From assembly GCA_963818205.1 (NCBI GenBank), contig CAWFRG010000013.1, forward strand, positions 302,821 to 366,820: DNA of 64,000 bases, written 5' to 3'. Source of the stretch: CAVVYV01 sp963818205. Its GTDB lineage: Bacteria; Actinomycetota; Thermoleophilia; Solirubrobacterales; 70-9. Below, piece by piece: positions 9,510 to 17,786 of this stretch. Below the pieces are notes generated by a model, which was not told the DNA's origin, ran no database searches, and worked only from the letters and a program-made list of their open reading frames with translations. The stretch's first letter is position 1, and the number at the start of each line of letters is the position of its first letter. The position numbers and the translations under genes were made by a program.

Positions 9510-9639
9510 GCTCCGGGGCAAGCCGCCGCTTCCGGGCCGGAAGAGCGGCACGTGCCGGAGGCCGGGAGATCGCCGGGCTGAGGCCCCCAGCTGTATCTCC
9601 GGATTAGCGCCCGCGGAGAGGACGAACATTCTGCGAGGG

Positions 9640-10036
9640 GCATTACACGTCGATAGCGGTAGCTGGCGTCGAGAAGTCAGCCGAATTCTATCTTGCACTT
9701 CTTGATGCCTTCTTCTTCTTGGCCGGGTCGTTGCTTGTACTTGAGATCGGAAGAGGTGGTCTACCTCAAGGAGCCGAGGACGGGCGCGATGTTCGGTCTC
9801 CGCGCCGCTGACGGTGGCGCTCACCACTATTACGACGTTGGCATCGAGCATCTGGCGTTCGAGGTCGATACGGTCGAGGAGGTCGATGCCGCATACGAGC
9901 GCTGCGTTGGCAATGGCGCGAAGATCCACTTTCCGCCGGAGGAAGATCGCGACGTCGAGGGCTATCACGCGTTCTTCGTCTTCGATGGGATGGAATGCGG
10001 ATCGACTTCTTCAGTTGGCCGCGATCGGAGGTGTGA
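9640..10036 (+). CDS. VOC (glyoxalase-like) family protein, N-terminal half broken
   Basis: The N-terminal strand reads IAVAGVEKSAEFYLALLDAF (about 9655 on), the frame is lost near 9720-9760, and it resumes as EVVYLKEPRTGAMFGLRAAD and then HYYDVGIEHLAFEVDTVEEV. A last shift near 9992 gives the MRIDFFSWPRSEV end (TGA 10034). These are the two beta-alpha-beta-beta-beta modules of a VOC protein. The substrate is unknown. Start uncertain. More than one shift within 400 nt could mean true decay rather than sequence error. Confidence 0.5.
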
Positions 10037-10086
10037 TCGGCAGACGATTCCCGACCAGCCGCTGTTGGTGGATCGTCCTCAAAGGT

Positions 10087-10105
10087 CGGCTTGCCATGCA
10101 AACCG
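10087..10105 (-). terminator. GCATGG-loop hairpin, copy D (probable 3' element)
   Basis: On the minus strand the arms CGGTTT and AAGCCG (one G-U pair) enclose the loop GCATGGC. It lies about 95 nt past the stop of the minus-strand DUF2269 gene. Same loop and placement as copies at 11476, 13520 and 16709. There is no U-run, so a classical intrinsic terminator is not shown. Confidence 0.4.
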
Positions 10106-10198
10106 CCGCTTCCGTGAGACCGGCGAGCCCCGCAGTCCACAAGGGGATCACCTAGCGTCGCGAGTGGGCTGGCAGGTTACTGACGGCGTTATCGGGAC

Positions 10199-10694
10199 TC
10201 AGAGACCCGGCTTGGTGACCATCAGATACACGGCGGCGATCACCAGCACGTCCGCGATCGTCCCCATTGCGCTCTCGATCATGACCCGCTGCCGATACCG
10301 ATCCGAGATCACGACCTGCCCGCTCGCTGACGCGGCGATGTCGCTCTCGATCATCGCCTTCAGCCTCCTGTCCTCGGGGATGAAGTAGACGGCAAGCAGC
10401 AGCACGAGTACGACCACGATCGTCAATGCGCCGCTGAGCCAGAAGTCCCCGAGCTCGTAGCCTAGGTCGTCGACCAGGTAGAGCCCCGTGGCGAATACCA
10501 CTACCAGCGCCGGCAGGGCCAAGAACACGTTGATGGTGAGCTGAAGCGCGTGCTTGTACGGCAGGTATCGGGGGTCGAGCCTCATCGCCACCGGGTAGCG
10601 TCAGGCCCTCCGCGAAGGTGACCCCCAGTCCGATGATCGCGGCGGTGATGTGGACGAAAAGCGAGAGCTCGTAGCTCGTCACCCCGAGCGGCAT
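10199..10694 (-). CDS. DUF2269 family membrane protein (one frameshift)
   Basis: About 164 residues with an extra G near 10598. N-terminus MPLGVTSYELSLFVHITAAI; after the shift AMRLDPRYLPYKHALQL. Four hydrophobic segments and the conserved FVHI near the N-terminus, which carries the family His, mark DUF2269. Function unknown. Start ATG 10694 lies 23 nt from the divergent DUF1772 gene, so both probably share a short promoter region (TATAAC at 10703-10708). Confidence 0.7.
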
Positions 10695-10717
10695 CGGGCG
10701 ACTATAACCTGGGCCGG

Positions 10718-11196
10718 ATGGAGGGGTTTTTGTTCGCACTCACCCTGGTGGCGGCACTCGGCTGCGGGCTGAGCCGGGGCGCTGTTCGCGTTCTCGAGCT
10801 TCGTGATGCAGGCACTCGGGCGATTGGCCCCGGCGCGGGGGATCGAGGCGATGCAGTCGATCAACGTGCTCGCCGTCACGCCGGCGTTCATGACCGCCCT
10901 GTTCGGGACAGCCGTTCTCTGTGCGGTTCTCGCGATCTGGGGGCTGGTGTCCCTGGACGAGGACGTACGGTCCCTACCTGCTGATCGGGGGAGCGATGTA
11001 CCTGCTCGGACCGATCGGGCTGACGATGGGGTACCACGTGCCGCGCAACAACGCGCTCGCCGCAGTCGATCCTGAGAGCATCGAGGGAGCGCAGCTCTGG
11101 AGCCGCTACCAGGCGGAGTGGACCAGGTGGAACCACGTCCGCGTGGCCGCGGGGCTGGCCGCCGCCGCACTCCTCACCATCTCGCTGACGGTTTAG
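10718..11196 (+). CDS. DUF1772 (anthrone-oxygenase-like) membrane protein (frameshifted)
   Basis: About 159 residues after shifts near 10775 and 10965. Start MEGFLFALTLVAALGCGL; then AFMTALFGTAVLCAVLAIWG, GPIGLTMGYHVPRNNALAAV and RYQAEWTRWNHVRVAAGLAA. The PRNNALA and TxWNHVR motifs with four spans are the DUF1772 signature; some fungal relatives are anthrone oxygenases. Bacterial substrates are unknown. Divergent from DUF2269. It is followed by about 490 nt without a gene that holds hairpin copy A. Confidence 0.75.
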
Positions 11197-11683
11197 CCGC
11201 TCTAGACTGCGTCGGACCGGCTGCTCCTGGGGGGCCCGGCCGCGTAACCCGGAGAGGTGTCCGCGACACAGTGATCTGTATCTCCCCCGCCGATTCCGCA
11301 CTGACCCAGGCGGCGTCACGCGGCCAGCGCAGTCATGCGCCCTCGCGGCGGGGCTGGAGGATCGCCAGCCCGGGGCGAGGGGTCAGGTAGACGGGATCGT
11401 CAGCCTGGCGATGGCCATGGAGCGGGCGCAGCATCAGCCGGAGCCGGTGAAGCTGCTCGGCTGGCTCTAGCTCAGACCGCCGCTTTGCATGGAAAGCGGC
11501 GGTTTCGAGCTGACGCTCCCTTCTCGCGCAAACGAGGCCCGCGACCCGAGAACTGAAAGGCGCCGCTTCGAATGGGAAGCGGGGGCGGCCTTGCGTCTAG
11601 GCCTCAAAGCTGTGGGTAAGCCCGAGCTCCGCCCGAGCGCGAGCTCGTTTGGAGCCCCGTCCGAGCGACCCCGATCTGACGGG
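11197..11683. other. Non-coding stretch with hairpin copy A
   Basis: I find no convincing gene here on either strand. The stretch contains the strong hairpin at 11476-11503 and a weaker inverted repeat near 11556-11575 (CCGCTT/AAGCGG). The rest is GC-rich without visible promoter or RNA features. Confidence 0.5.
11476..11503 (+). terminator. GCATGG-loop hairpin, copy A
   Basis: Perfect 11-bp arms ACCGCCGCTTT (11476-11486) and AAAGCGGCGGT (11493-11503) enclose the loop GCATGG. It is about 280 nt past the plus-strand DUF1772 stop, in the same orientation. It is the longest stem of the four related hairpins in the window. Confidence 0.5.
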
Positions 11684-12263
11684 TCAACGCGCCTGGCGGG
11701 TCTGCTCGTAATGGCGAGCCTGCCGAGCGCGATTACCGCATGCCGCTGAGCACCAGGTGCGCCGCGGATGGTCCTTGGCGAACATCAGCACGCAGCCCGG
11801 CGCCTCGCAGGCGCGCAGCTGTTCCGCAGCGGGCCCCGTGATCAGCCCAATCGCATCTGCAGCCAGGGTGGCAAGTGCGATCTCGGTGGCGATCGGCGCC
11901 GTGGTAGTCGAGCTCGGCGCGGGGTCGGCCCCGCTTGTCGCCAACGGCGCGAACCGAGGCGGGAGCAGCGGCGGCCGCGGCATTCAGCGCCTCGAGAGCG
12001 TCACTGGGAACCGGGGCGCCGTCGACCACCGCATGTAGGGCGTCGCGGACGGCGGCGCGGAGATCGAGGAAGGCCGGCCGTCGCGACGGGTCGGCGTCGC
12101 GCGCCGCCGCTGGCAGGCGGTCGCGGATGCCCACGAGCCAGGCCTTCAACCCATCGACCGTCTCGAGCCCATCGAAGGGCTCGCGGGCGACGGCATAGAG
12201 GGTGTTGTGTAGCTCGACGGCCAGCGGCTCATGGCGAAGCGGGCCGGGATAGGAGGTTTCCAT
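11684..12263 (-). CDS. CGNR zinc-finger / ABATE-domain regulator (one frameshift)
   Basis: About 192 residues with a shift near 11900. The N-terminal ABATE-type domain includes HEPLAVELHNTLYAV and GLKAWLVGIRDRLP. The C-terminal zinc finger reads LRACEAPGCVLMF, then RRTWCSAACGNRARQARHY, with the CGNR signature. The family is thought to bind DNA under stress. The divergent AhpD-like gene and the repeated CCTAACGG boxes between them indicate a local autoregulated pair. Its Shine-Dalgarno (TTAGGAG) sits inside the box nearest the start. Confidence 0.8.
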
Positions 12264-12266
12264 ACT

Positions 12267-12343
12267 CCTAACGGTAGCGGATCGGTGCTTCCGTTAGGAT
12301 CTGCTACTGTCGTCCTAACGGTTGCTACGCAGCCAAACGTTAG
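12267..12343. promoter_or_regulatory. Repeated CCTAACGG operator boxes between CGNR and AhpD-like genes
   Basis: CCTAACGG occurs at 12267-12274 and 12314-12321, and inverted (CCGTTAGG) at 12291-12298. The last two form arms CCGTTAGGA/TCCTAACGG with a 13-nt spacer. A weaker half (CGTTAG) is at 12338-12343. Likely binding sites for the CGNR protein; this is inference from spacing and position. Confidence 0.55.
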
Positions 12344-12370
12344 AGACGATTCCGACGAAGGAGCCCCCAA

Positions 12371-12925
12371 ATGCCCCGCATTCAACCCGTCGAGCCCGAT
12401 CAGGCGACCGGCAAGGCCCGGGACTTGCTTGACGCCGTCAAGGCCAAGCTCGGTGTGACCCCGAACATGACCAAGGCGATGGCGGCCTCGCCGGCGACCC
12501 TGGAGGGTTACCTGGGGCTGTCCGGCGCGCTCGGAGCAGGCAGCATCGACGCCGCGACCGCCGAGCGGATCGCCCTCGGCGTGGCCGAGATCAACGAGTG
12601 CTCGTACTGCCTCTCGGCGCACTCCTACCTGGCCGAGAACGTCGCCAAGCTCGACGAGACAGAGATCGAGCGGGCGCGCCGCTTCCAGTCGGCTGACGAC
12701 CACGCCGCGGCCGTTCTGCGGTTCGCGCGGGCGGTGGTCGGCGCACGAGGTGGCTCAAACGCCGACGTCGAGGCAGCTCGTGGAGCCGGACTCACGGACG
12801 AAGAGCTGGCCGACATCGTCGGGCTGGTTGCCGTGAACGTCTTCACGAACTACTTCAACAAGACGTTCGATGTCGATGTCGACTTCCCGCGGGTCGACCC
12901 GCATGAGCACGCGCTCGCGGCGTAG
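12371..12925 (+). CDS. AhpD-like carboxymuconolactone decarboxylase family protein
   Basis: Intact, 184 residues, with GAAGGAG 7 nt before the ATG. The active-site CxxC with a following His is in VAEINECSYCLSAHSYLA (about residues 75-92), as in AhpD-type alkylhydroperoxidases, which pass electrons to peroxidases through the disulfide. The end reads NVFTNYFNKTFDVDVDFP, the helix typical of the uncharacterised-peroxidase-related subgroup. Probably cytosolic and oxidative-stress related, under the divergent CGNR regulator. Confidence 0.88.
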   Translation: MPRIQPVEPDQATGKARDLLDAVKAKLGVTPNMTKAMAASPATLEGYLGLSGALGAGSIDAATAERIALGVAEINECSYCLSAHSYLAENVAKLDETEIERARRFQSADDHAAAVLRFARAVVGARGGSNADVEAARGAGLTDEELADIVGLVAVNVFTNYFNKTFDVDVDFPRVDPHEHALAA

Positions 12926-13067
12926 CTCTCCCCTCCCCGAGGCCCCGGCCCGGCGGCTGCAAGCACGCGCAGCCGCCGGGTCAGCGGCCACGGAGCTCCC
13001 CGCTTCCTCCGCGAACATAAGCCAGCACCACAGTCGACCGCCCGTGGCTACCGATGGAGGGAATGAG

Positions 13068-13484
13068 ATGACAACGCCACCCGCCCACGACACACGACTC
13101 GAACGAATCCTCGGTGTCCCTCTGGCCGGCGATGCAATGCGTCAGTGGCCGCAGAGCGGCGAGGTGATAAACGGCCGGGAACGCATTGGCGAAGTGGAGT
13201 CGCACTTCAAAGGTCTGCGACTTGCGGTCGGTCGGCGCCATGCCTGCGGCGACACGCTTGTTGTGGAGTGGAGCACGGACTACGGCGACGGTCGCGTCTA
13301 CCGCAACGTCACCGTCGCGGACCTGCGAAACGGGCAGGCGATCCGAGTGACCGACTACTGGGGCGAGCCATTCGAAGCGCCCGACTGGAGGGGCTCGCTC
13401 GCCGACGGGCTCGACATGCCATCCGAGGGGATTTGGCCAGCAGCCGAAGACCTTGAAGGCGACGACTCAGCGCCCTCTCTCTGA
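13068..13484 (+). CDS. NTF2-like / SnoaL-fold protein
   Basis: 138 residues from ATG 13068 with GGAGGG upstream. The core AMRQWPQSGEVINGRERI and the later VTDYWGEPFEAPDWR are typical of NTF2-like proteins that bind small hydrophobic ligands. The first 25 residues fit the family poorly and may hide an indel. It resembles the partial gene at the window end (DDAVLEFPQSGERFVG). Function unknown. Confidence 0.7.
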   Translation: MTTPPAHDTRLERILGVPLAGDAMRQWPQSGEVINGRERIGEVESHFKGLRLAVGRRHACGDTLVVEWSTDYGDGRVYRNVTVADLRNGQAIRVTDYWGEPFEAPDWRGSLADGLDMPSEGIWPAAEDLEGDDSAPSL

Positions 13485-13501
13485 GCCGCATCAGGAATAG
13501 G

Positions 13502-13537
13502 CGCTTCGGACGAGAAGCGTGCTTTGCATGGAAAGCA
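13502..13537 (+). terminator. Twin hairpin with GCATGG loop, copy B
   Basis: A first stem CGCTTC/GAAGCG (13502-13519) is followed by TGCTTT-GCATGG-AAAGCA (13520-13537). It lies 17-53 nt past the stop of the NTF2-like gene on the same strand, a terminator-like position. The outer pair is T-A where other copies have C-G. Confidence 0.5.
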
Positions 13538-13668
13538 GGTCCTCGAAGTCCTGCCTTGGGGCCAGCACCAGGACAAGGCCCAGGTGGGGGTTAGGCGGGT
13601 CCTGAGAACGCCTAGCGCATCGCGCGGTCGGGGGGCGAGACCTCGTCTGCCCCTCTTGAACTTTCGCT

Positions 13669-14128
13669 CTAGCGCAGCTGGCCGCGGATCGCGCCGTCCA
13701 CGAACGCCGTGGTGTGGTAGTTGACGTAGAAGGCGCTCGGGTTTGCGCCAGCTCGGCGCCGTCCGTGCCCGCGTTCGGCGTCACCACGGCGCGCTGCTTG
13801 ATGTGGCGCGCACTGGTGGCCCCGGCGAACAGCGGCACCACGATGGGGCCGTTGATGCCGACGGCCGCCTCGTGGACGTGGCCCGCCCGAAAGTCCTCGG
13901 CTTCTTATTGTTGATCTGGGTCTTGAACTCGATCGTCCCGTCGTTCCTGACCTTGATATGAGTGTGACCCTTGGCGACGGAGGTCGTGGGGGGCACCTCG
14001 TTCTTGGCCGCCAGCTTCGCGTGCAGGACGCACATCACGCCCCCGCCCTTCGCCGGCGCCACGCTCGCGGGGAGCGCGGCAACAGCGCACGCGACGACGA
14101 GACAGAGTGCGCCAAGCAACTTTTTCAT
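13669..14128 (-). CDS. Secreted CHRD-domain protein (frameshifted)
   Basis: About 152 residues. ATG 14128 has AGGAGGG 10 nt upstream. Signal peptide MKKLLGALCLVVACAVAALP then A-rich cleavage region. The mature part carries the CHRD domain: KLAAKNEVPPTTSVAKGHTH, AGHVHEAAVGINGPIVVPLF after a shift near 13895, and the closing YVNYHTTAFVDGAIRGQLR after another near 13740. CHRD domains are extracellular and bind unknown ligands. An inverted repeat (14153-14189) lies in its upstream region. Confidence 0.8.
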
Positions 14129-14152
14129 CGTCAATCCCTCCTACAGTCGTTC

Positions 14153-14189
14153 GTACCCATATAAGCGCGTTTAGGAGAGATATGGGTAC
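14153..14189. promoter_or_regulatory. Inverted repeat upstream of the CHRD gene
   Basis: Perfect 10-bp arms GTACCCATAT (14153-14162) and ATATGGGTAC (14180-14189) with a 17-nt spacer. The right arm contains the ATG of the small divergent ORF at 14182. Could be an operator or a 5'-UTR hairpin. Confidence 0.5.
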
Positions 14190-14268
14190 GGGGAGCGCGG
14201 AAATGGACAGGCGGCTAGCGGAGCTGCTCGCTACCGAAGCCCTCGAAGCCGTCGGGCTGTCGGAATAG
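14182..14268 (+). CDS. Possible 28-residue small protein
   Basis: ATG 14182 is preceded by TAGGAGAG at suitable spacing. The frame reads MGTGSAEMDRRLAELLATEA and ends LEAVGLSE before TAG, 17 nt before the IS30 left end. It is acidic and helical in character. It could be a genuine microprotein or the residue of a longer gene lost when the IS inserted. No homologue known to me. Confidence 0.35.
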   Translation: MGTGSAEMDRRLAELLATEALEAVGLSE

Positions 14269-14374
14269 CCGCTTTGGATCTTGACCTCAACCGGTCAATG
14301 CACCACCCCTGACGTGTCGCATCGTCTCACCTAGTCCGAGCGCTGTCGAGCGAAGGCCGTAGGCCGAAGCGAGA

Positions 14375-15556
14375 TCAGCGCTCGGCGCCGGCCTCCTCGA
14401 GGCCGTCGATCAGCTCGGCGAGCTTCTCGGCCGGGGTCCGAAAGCCGAGCGTCTGGCGCGGGCGGCGGTTGAGCTTTCCGGCGACCTCGTCGAGGCGCTC
14501 CTGGCTCACCCCGGCGAGGCTCTTGCCCTTCGGGAAGTACTGGCGAAGGAGGCCGTTCGTGTTCTCGTTCGAGCCCCGCTGCCAGGGGCTTCGGGGATCG
14601 CAGAAGTAGACCGGCGAGGCCGGCCTCGACCGAGAAGCGCCGGTGCTCCGCCATCTCCGAGCCCTGGTCCCAGGTGAGCGAGCGGCGAAGCTGGGCCGGC
14701 AGGGTGGTGATGCTCGCCTTGAGCGCATCCGCGACCTCGACGGCGCCGCTCCCCTCGGGCAGGGCGACGAGCTGGCAGTAGCGGGTGGAGCGCTCGACCA
14801 GGGTCGCGATCGCGTTCGTTCGCGTCCCGATCAGGAGGTCGCCCTCCCAGTGGCCGGGGACGGCGCGGTCCTCGACCTCCGGCGGGCGCTCGGAGATCAT
14901 CACCATCTCGGTGAGCTTGCCCTGGCCCTGGCCCTTTGACGACTGCGAGCGGGCATAGCGCCTCGAGCGGCCTCGCCTCAGGTGGCGGGTGAGCTCTCGC
15001 TTGAAGCGTCCCCCGCGCCTGCACGTAGAGGGCGCGGTAGATCGTCTCGTGCGAGACCCGCATCGCCTCATTGTCGGGGTATTGGAGCCGGAGCCAGCCC
15101 GCGATCTGCTCGGGGGAGTTGTCCTCCTTGAGGCTCTCGATCACGAGCCGACGAAGCTCGCGGGCAGAGCTCGAGCTTCGTCGGCCGCGGCCGCCGCGCT
15201 CGACGCCGGGACTCGCGCTCCGCCGCGTGGGCGCGGTAGCGCCGCCGGCCGCCGCAGCGGTTGATCTCACGGGCGATCGTCGTATGGGAGCGGCGAAGCG
15301 CCCGGGCGATGGCGCGGGCCGAGTGCCCGCGGGCGATCGCGCGCGAGATCTCCTCGCGCTCTTCGAAGCTCAGGCACCTCTCGGGGCGCCGGCGGGCCCT
15401 GGGCCGGATCCCTCCCGTTCTCGCCAGGTGGCTGCTCACGGTCCCCCGGGCAAGGCCGAGCCTCCGGCCGATCTCGCGATCGCTCAGCCCCTCCGCTCGC
15501 AGCCCCCAGATTCCGTCCTTCGTCGCCTCGCTCAGGCCGTAACCCTTTGGCATCAC
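14375..15556 (-). CDS. IS30-family transposase (frameshifted)
   Basis: About 394 residues over three or more shifts (near 15185, 15010, 14615). N-terminal helix-turn-helix GLSDREIGRRLGLARGTVSS and the second HTH RAIARALRRSHTTIAREI bind the ends. The DDE core shows GHWEGDLLIG (first Asp), LTWDQGSEMAEH (second Asp) and CDPRSPWQRGSNENTNGLLR (catalytic Glu). Start GTG 15556 or ATG 15553 with GAAGGAGG upstream. The shifts may be sequence errors, so activity cannot be judged. Confidence 0.85.
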
Positions 15557-15571
15557 CGCACCTCCTTCGTT

Positions 15572-15590
15572 GGTCAGCGAGTCGCTGACC
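15572..15590. repeat. Subterminal palindrome of the IS30 element
   Basis: GGTCAGCGA and TCGCTGACC are perfect 9-bp arms around a single G. It sits between the right terminal repeat and the transposase start, where IS elements often carry a hairpin that blocks read-through translation. Confidence 0.5.
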
Positions 15591-15720
15591 CTCTCGGGTG
15601 GTGCGGCGGCAGTTTGAGACCGCCACGAGAAGCGCCGGTTCGATGGAAGCAGCGATTTGCCGACCTGTCTCTGAGCTCACCGGCGCATCGAGGCAGCCCC
15701 GCGGTTAGCCTCGCCAACGC

Positions 15721-15915
15721 GTGGCTCAACTGATCGCTATCTCCGCTACCGAGCGCGGACTTGCGCTGGTCACCCTGTTGCCGCTGACCTATCTGGCAGT
15801 GCGAGGAATCGGTCGCTTCCGTCAGCTATGGGCCGAACCGATGGACACACGCGAGTACAGAGGGTGGCTCAACTCGCCGTCGCTGTTTCCTGAGTGGGAC
15901 GAGCGTGCTACTTGA
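15721..15915 (+). CDS. Doubtful small membrane-like ORF
   Basis: 64 residues from GTG 15721, reading VAQLIAISATERGLALVTLL with one hydrophobic segment, then a polar half. No clear Shine-Dalgarno. It overlaps the end of the convergent reductase gene by 8 nt. No family recognised. It may be chance in a GC-rich region. Confidence 0.25.
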   Translation: MAQLIAISATERGLALVTLLPLTYLAVRGIGRFRQLWAEPMDTREYRGWLNSPSLFPEWDERAT

Positions 15916-16546
15916 CCACCTGGTAGCGGATGTGGATCGTGCCGGGAGCCTCGAGCACGCGCACCAGCTCGAGCTCCGGCTCTCCCGGCTCGAAGCCGTC
16001 GAGGAGCCGCTCCCCCGCGCCGAGGATCACCGGGGACACCTGGAGGTCGACCTCGTCGACCAGCCCGGCCTTGAGGGCCTGCTGGGCGCATGAGGCGCCG
16101 CCGGCGATGGAGATGTTCTGGCCTCCGGCGACCGCCTTCGCCTGCTCGTAGGCGGACTCGATCCCTTCGGTGACGAAGTGGAAGGTCGTGCCTCCCTCCA
16201 TCTCGATCGGATCGTGGGCGTAGTGGGTGAGGACGTAGGTCGGAGCGTGGTACGGCGGATCGTCTCCCCACCAGCCCTTCCAGTCCGAGTCGCCCCATTC
16301 GCCGCGGATCGGGCCGAACATGTTCCGCCCCATGATGAAGGCGCCCATCCCGTCCATCATCTCCGACATCACCTGCTTGTTGACGGGGTGTCCGCCGCTC
16401 TCGGGCCCCTCATCGATGTGCCACCTGTGCAGCTCGATCCCGCCGACGCCGAGCGGATTGTCCTCGTCCTGGCTGGGTCCGGCGACGAAGCCGTCGGCGG
16501 ACACGGACATCGAGAGATTCACTTTGTTGCCGGCCTGCGTGCTCAT
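15908..16546 (-). CDS. Dihydrofolate-reductase-family (RibD C-like) protein
   Basis: Intact, 212 residues. Blocks: VNLSMSVSADGFVAGPSQDE at the N-terminus, GAFIMGRNMFGPIRGEWGD near residue 70, ISIAGGASCAQQALKAGLVD near residue 145 and LQVSPVILGAGERLLDG near residue 169. This is the small stand-alone NADPH reductase group common in actinobacteria, distinct from true FolA. Substrate unknown. Stands alone next to the IS30 region. Confidence 0.88.
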   Translation of the reverse strand: MSTQAGNKVNLSMSVSADGFVAGPSQDEDNPLGVGGIELHRWHIDEGPESGGHPVNKQVMSEMMDGMGAFIMGRNMFGPIRGEWGDSDWKGWWGDDPPYHAPTYVLTHYAHDPIEMEGGTTFHFVTEGIESAYEQAKAVAGGQNISIAGGASCAQQALKAGLVDEVDLQVSPVILGAGERLLDGFEPGEPELELVRVLEAPGTIHIRYQVVK

Positions 16547-16708
16547 GCGGCACTCCTGTCAGTGGTTGCGATCCGGTAGCTGAGGTGCGTCACCTCGGGA
16601 GTCTCGATTGTCCGGATTCTCCACCATCCGGCGCAGCGGGGCGCCGTCCTCCCGCCAGACCCGGCTCTCCTGTCTTCAGCACGCCCCGGGAACCAACGCG
16701 AGAAGTGT

Positions 16709-16726
16709 CGCTTTCCATGCAAAGCG
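16709..16726 (-). terminator. GCATGG-loop hairpin, copy C
   Basis: On the minus strand CGCTTT-GCATGG-AAAGCG forms a 6-bp stem. It lies 20 nt past the stop of the minus-strand gene 16746-17390, in matching orientation. Part of the four-copy family. Confidence 0.5.
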
Positions 16727-16745
16727 GCTATCTCGCATCGCGGCT

Positions 16746-17390
16746 CTAACCGAAGGGGCGACCGCTCGGTCGTGAGGCGATCGACCAGCGCCAGGGAGGT
16801 TCCTCGCCCGGCGGGAACAGGTAGTGGTCCCGACCGGGAAGCGTCTCCAGCGGAACCAGCGCCGGGTCGTCCTCGAGGTTCAGCCGGATGCTCGAGGCCG
16901 CGGCGATCACCGCCGGCCCGGCGGTGCGCACGATCCGATCCCAGCCGAGGCCCGGCCGGTAGAGCCAGTAGCTGACCCGGACCGGGCCGCCCGCCCGGCG
17001 CAGGTCCTCGACCGAGGTGAATTCGGTGACCCGCCGCCGCGAGGCGGTCAGCCCGGGCTGGGGGCCCGGCGCCGCGCAGCTCGGCCGGCGGCAGCGGCGA
17101 AAGTCGACGGGCAGCAGGCCGGCGACGACGCCCGGCTCGGAAGCGAGGTAGCGAACCAGCTTGCCGAGCGGAAAGCCGTAGGCGAGCGCCAGCGGGTTGC
17201 GGCCGCAGGGGACCGGGTGGCGGGGCGCGCAGGCGATCCGCCGCGCGATCACCTCGCCGAGCTCCCGGGCCGAGCGTCGCGGCGGCTCCGCCACGAGCGC
17301 CGCGAGCGCCGCGACCAGCGCCAGGGCGATCAGCGCGACCAGCGCGACGTGCTCGACGCTCGCTCCTCCGCGCTCGCTTCGCTTCGGCAT
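16746..17390 (-). CDS. Secreted protein of unknown function with pilin-like N-terminus
   Basis: Intact, 214 residues. The N-terminus ERGGASVEHVALVALIALAL followed by more hydrophobic residues resembles the class III (Flp/TadE) leader: charged residues, Gly, then an E-containing hydrophobic helix. The rest has Cys pairs (CAPRHPVPC, CRRPSC) suggesting an exported disulfide protein, and VRVSYWLYRPGLGWDRIVR. Family unknown to me; a truncated copy of its C-terminus is at 8558-8690. No tad genes are near. Confidence 0.6.
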   Translation of the reverse strand: MPKRSERGGASVEHVALVALIALALVAALAALVAEPPRRSARELGEVIARRIACAPRHPVPCGRNPLALAYGFPLGKLVRYLASEPGVVAGLLPVDFRRCRRPSCAAPGPQPGLTASRRRVTEFTSVEDLRRAGGPVRVSYWLYRPGLGWDRIVRTAGPAVIAAASSIRLNLEDDPALVPLETLPGRDHYLFPPGEEPPWRWSIASRPSGRPFG

Positions 17391-17485
17391 CCCGCCAGCC
17401 TGCGAGGCTCGGGCGCACCGAAGGCGCGCAGTGTGTGCCGAGATAAGGCCGCGGCCGCAGACGGCCGCCGCTCTATGATCGCGGT

Positions 17486-17758
17486 ATGGAAGGTCAAGGA
17501 TTTGGAGGCCTGTTCGGCGACCCCGAGGAGATGCGCCGCCGGATGGAGGAGCTGTCGGAGCAGATGCAGGGCGCCCAGAAGGTTGCCTGGGCGGACAACG
17601 CGATCAAGCTGGCGGTCGACATGACCGTGGCGGCGATCAGCTCGATGGAGCTGACGGGCTCGAGCGACGAGCAGGCGGTCCAGGTGCGCGATGCGATCCG
17701 GATCATCTTCCCCGAGGCCGTCACCCTGGTGCGGGAGGCCCGGGAGGGACTCCAATAG
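17486..17758 (+). CDS. Small helical protein, function unknown
   Basis: 90 residues, intact. It begins MEGQGFGGLFGDPEEMRRRM with a coiled-coil-like EELSEQMQGAQKVAWADNAI, then AVQVRDAIRIIFPEAVTLVR. Soluble, acidic. It precedes an SDR gene on the same strand by 28 nt. No family recognised with confidence. Confidence 0.55.
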   Translation: MEGQGFGGLFGDPEEMRRRMEELSEQMQGAQKVAWADNAIKLAVDMTVAAISSMELTGSSDEQAVQVRDAIRIIFPEAVTLVREAREGLQ

Positions 17759-17786
17759 CGATGCGGGGCCGCGAAGGCATCCAGTA

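Larger units (their letters stand above)
14286..15618 (-). mobile_element. IS30-family insertion sequence
   Basis: About 1.33 kb. The left end (14286-14308) reads inward CTCAACCGGTCAATGCACC..., the right end inward (15618-15596) CTCAAACTGCCGCCGCACC...; both finish ACCACCC, with 17 of 23 positions identical. They flank a single IS30-type transposase gene. No clear target duplication is visible. A perfect 9-bp palindrome lies just inside the right end. Confidence 0.75.
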
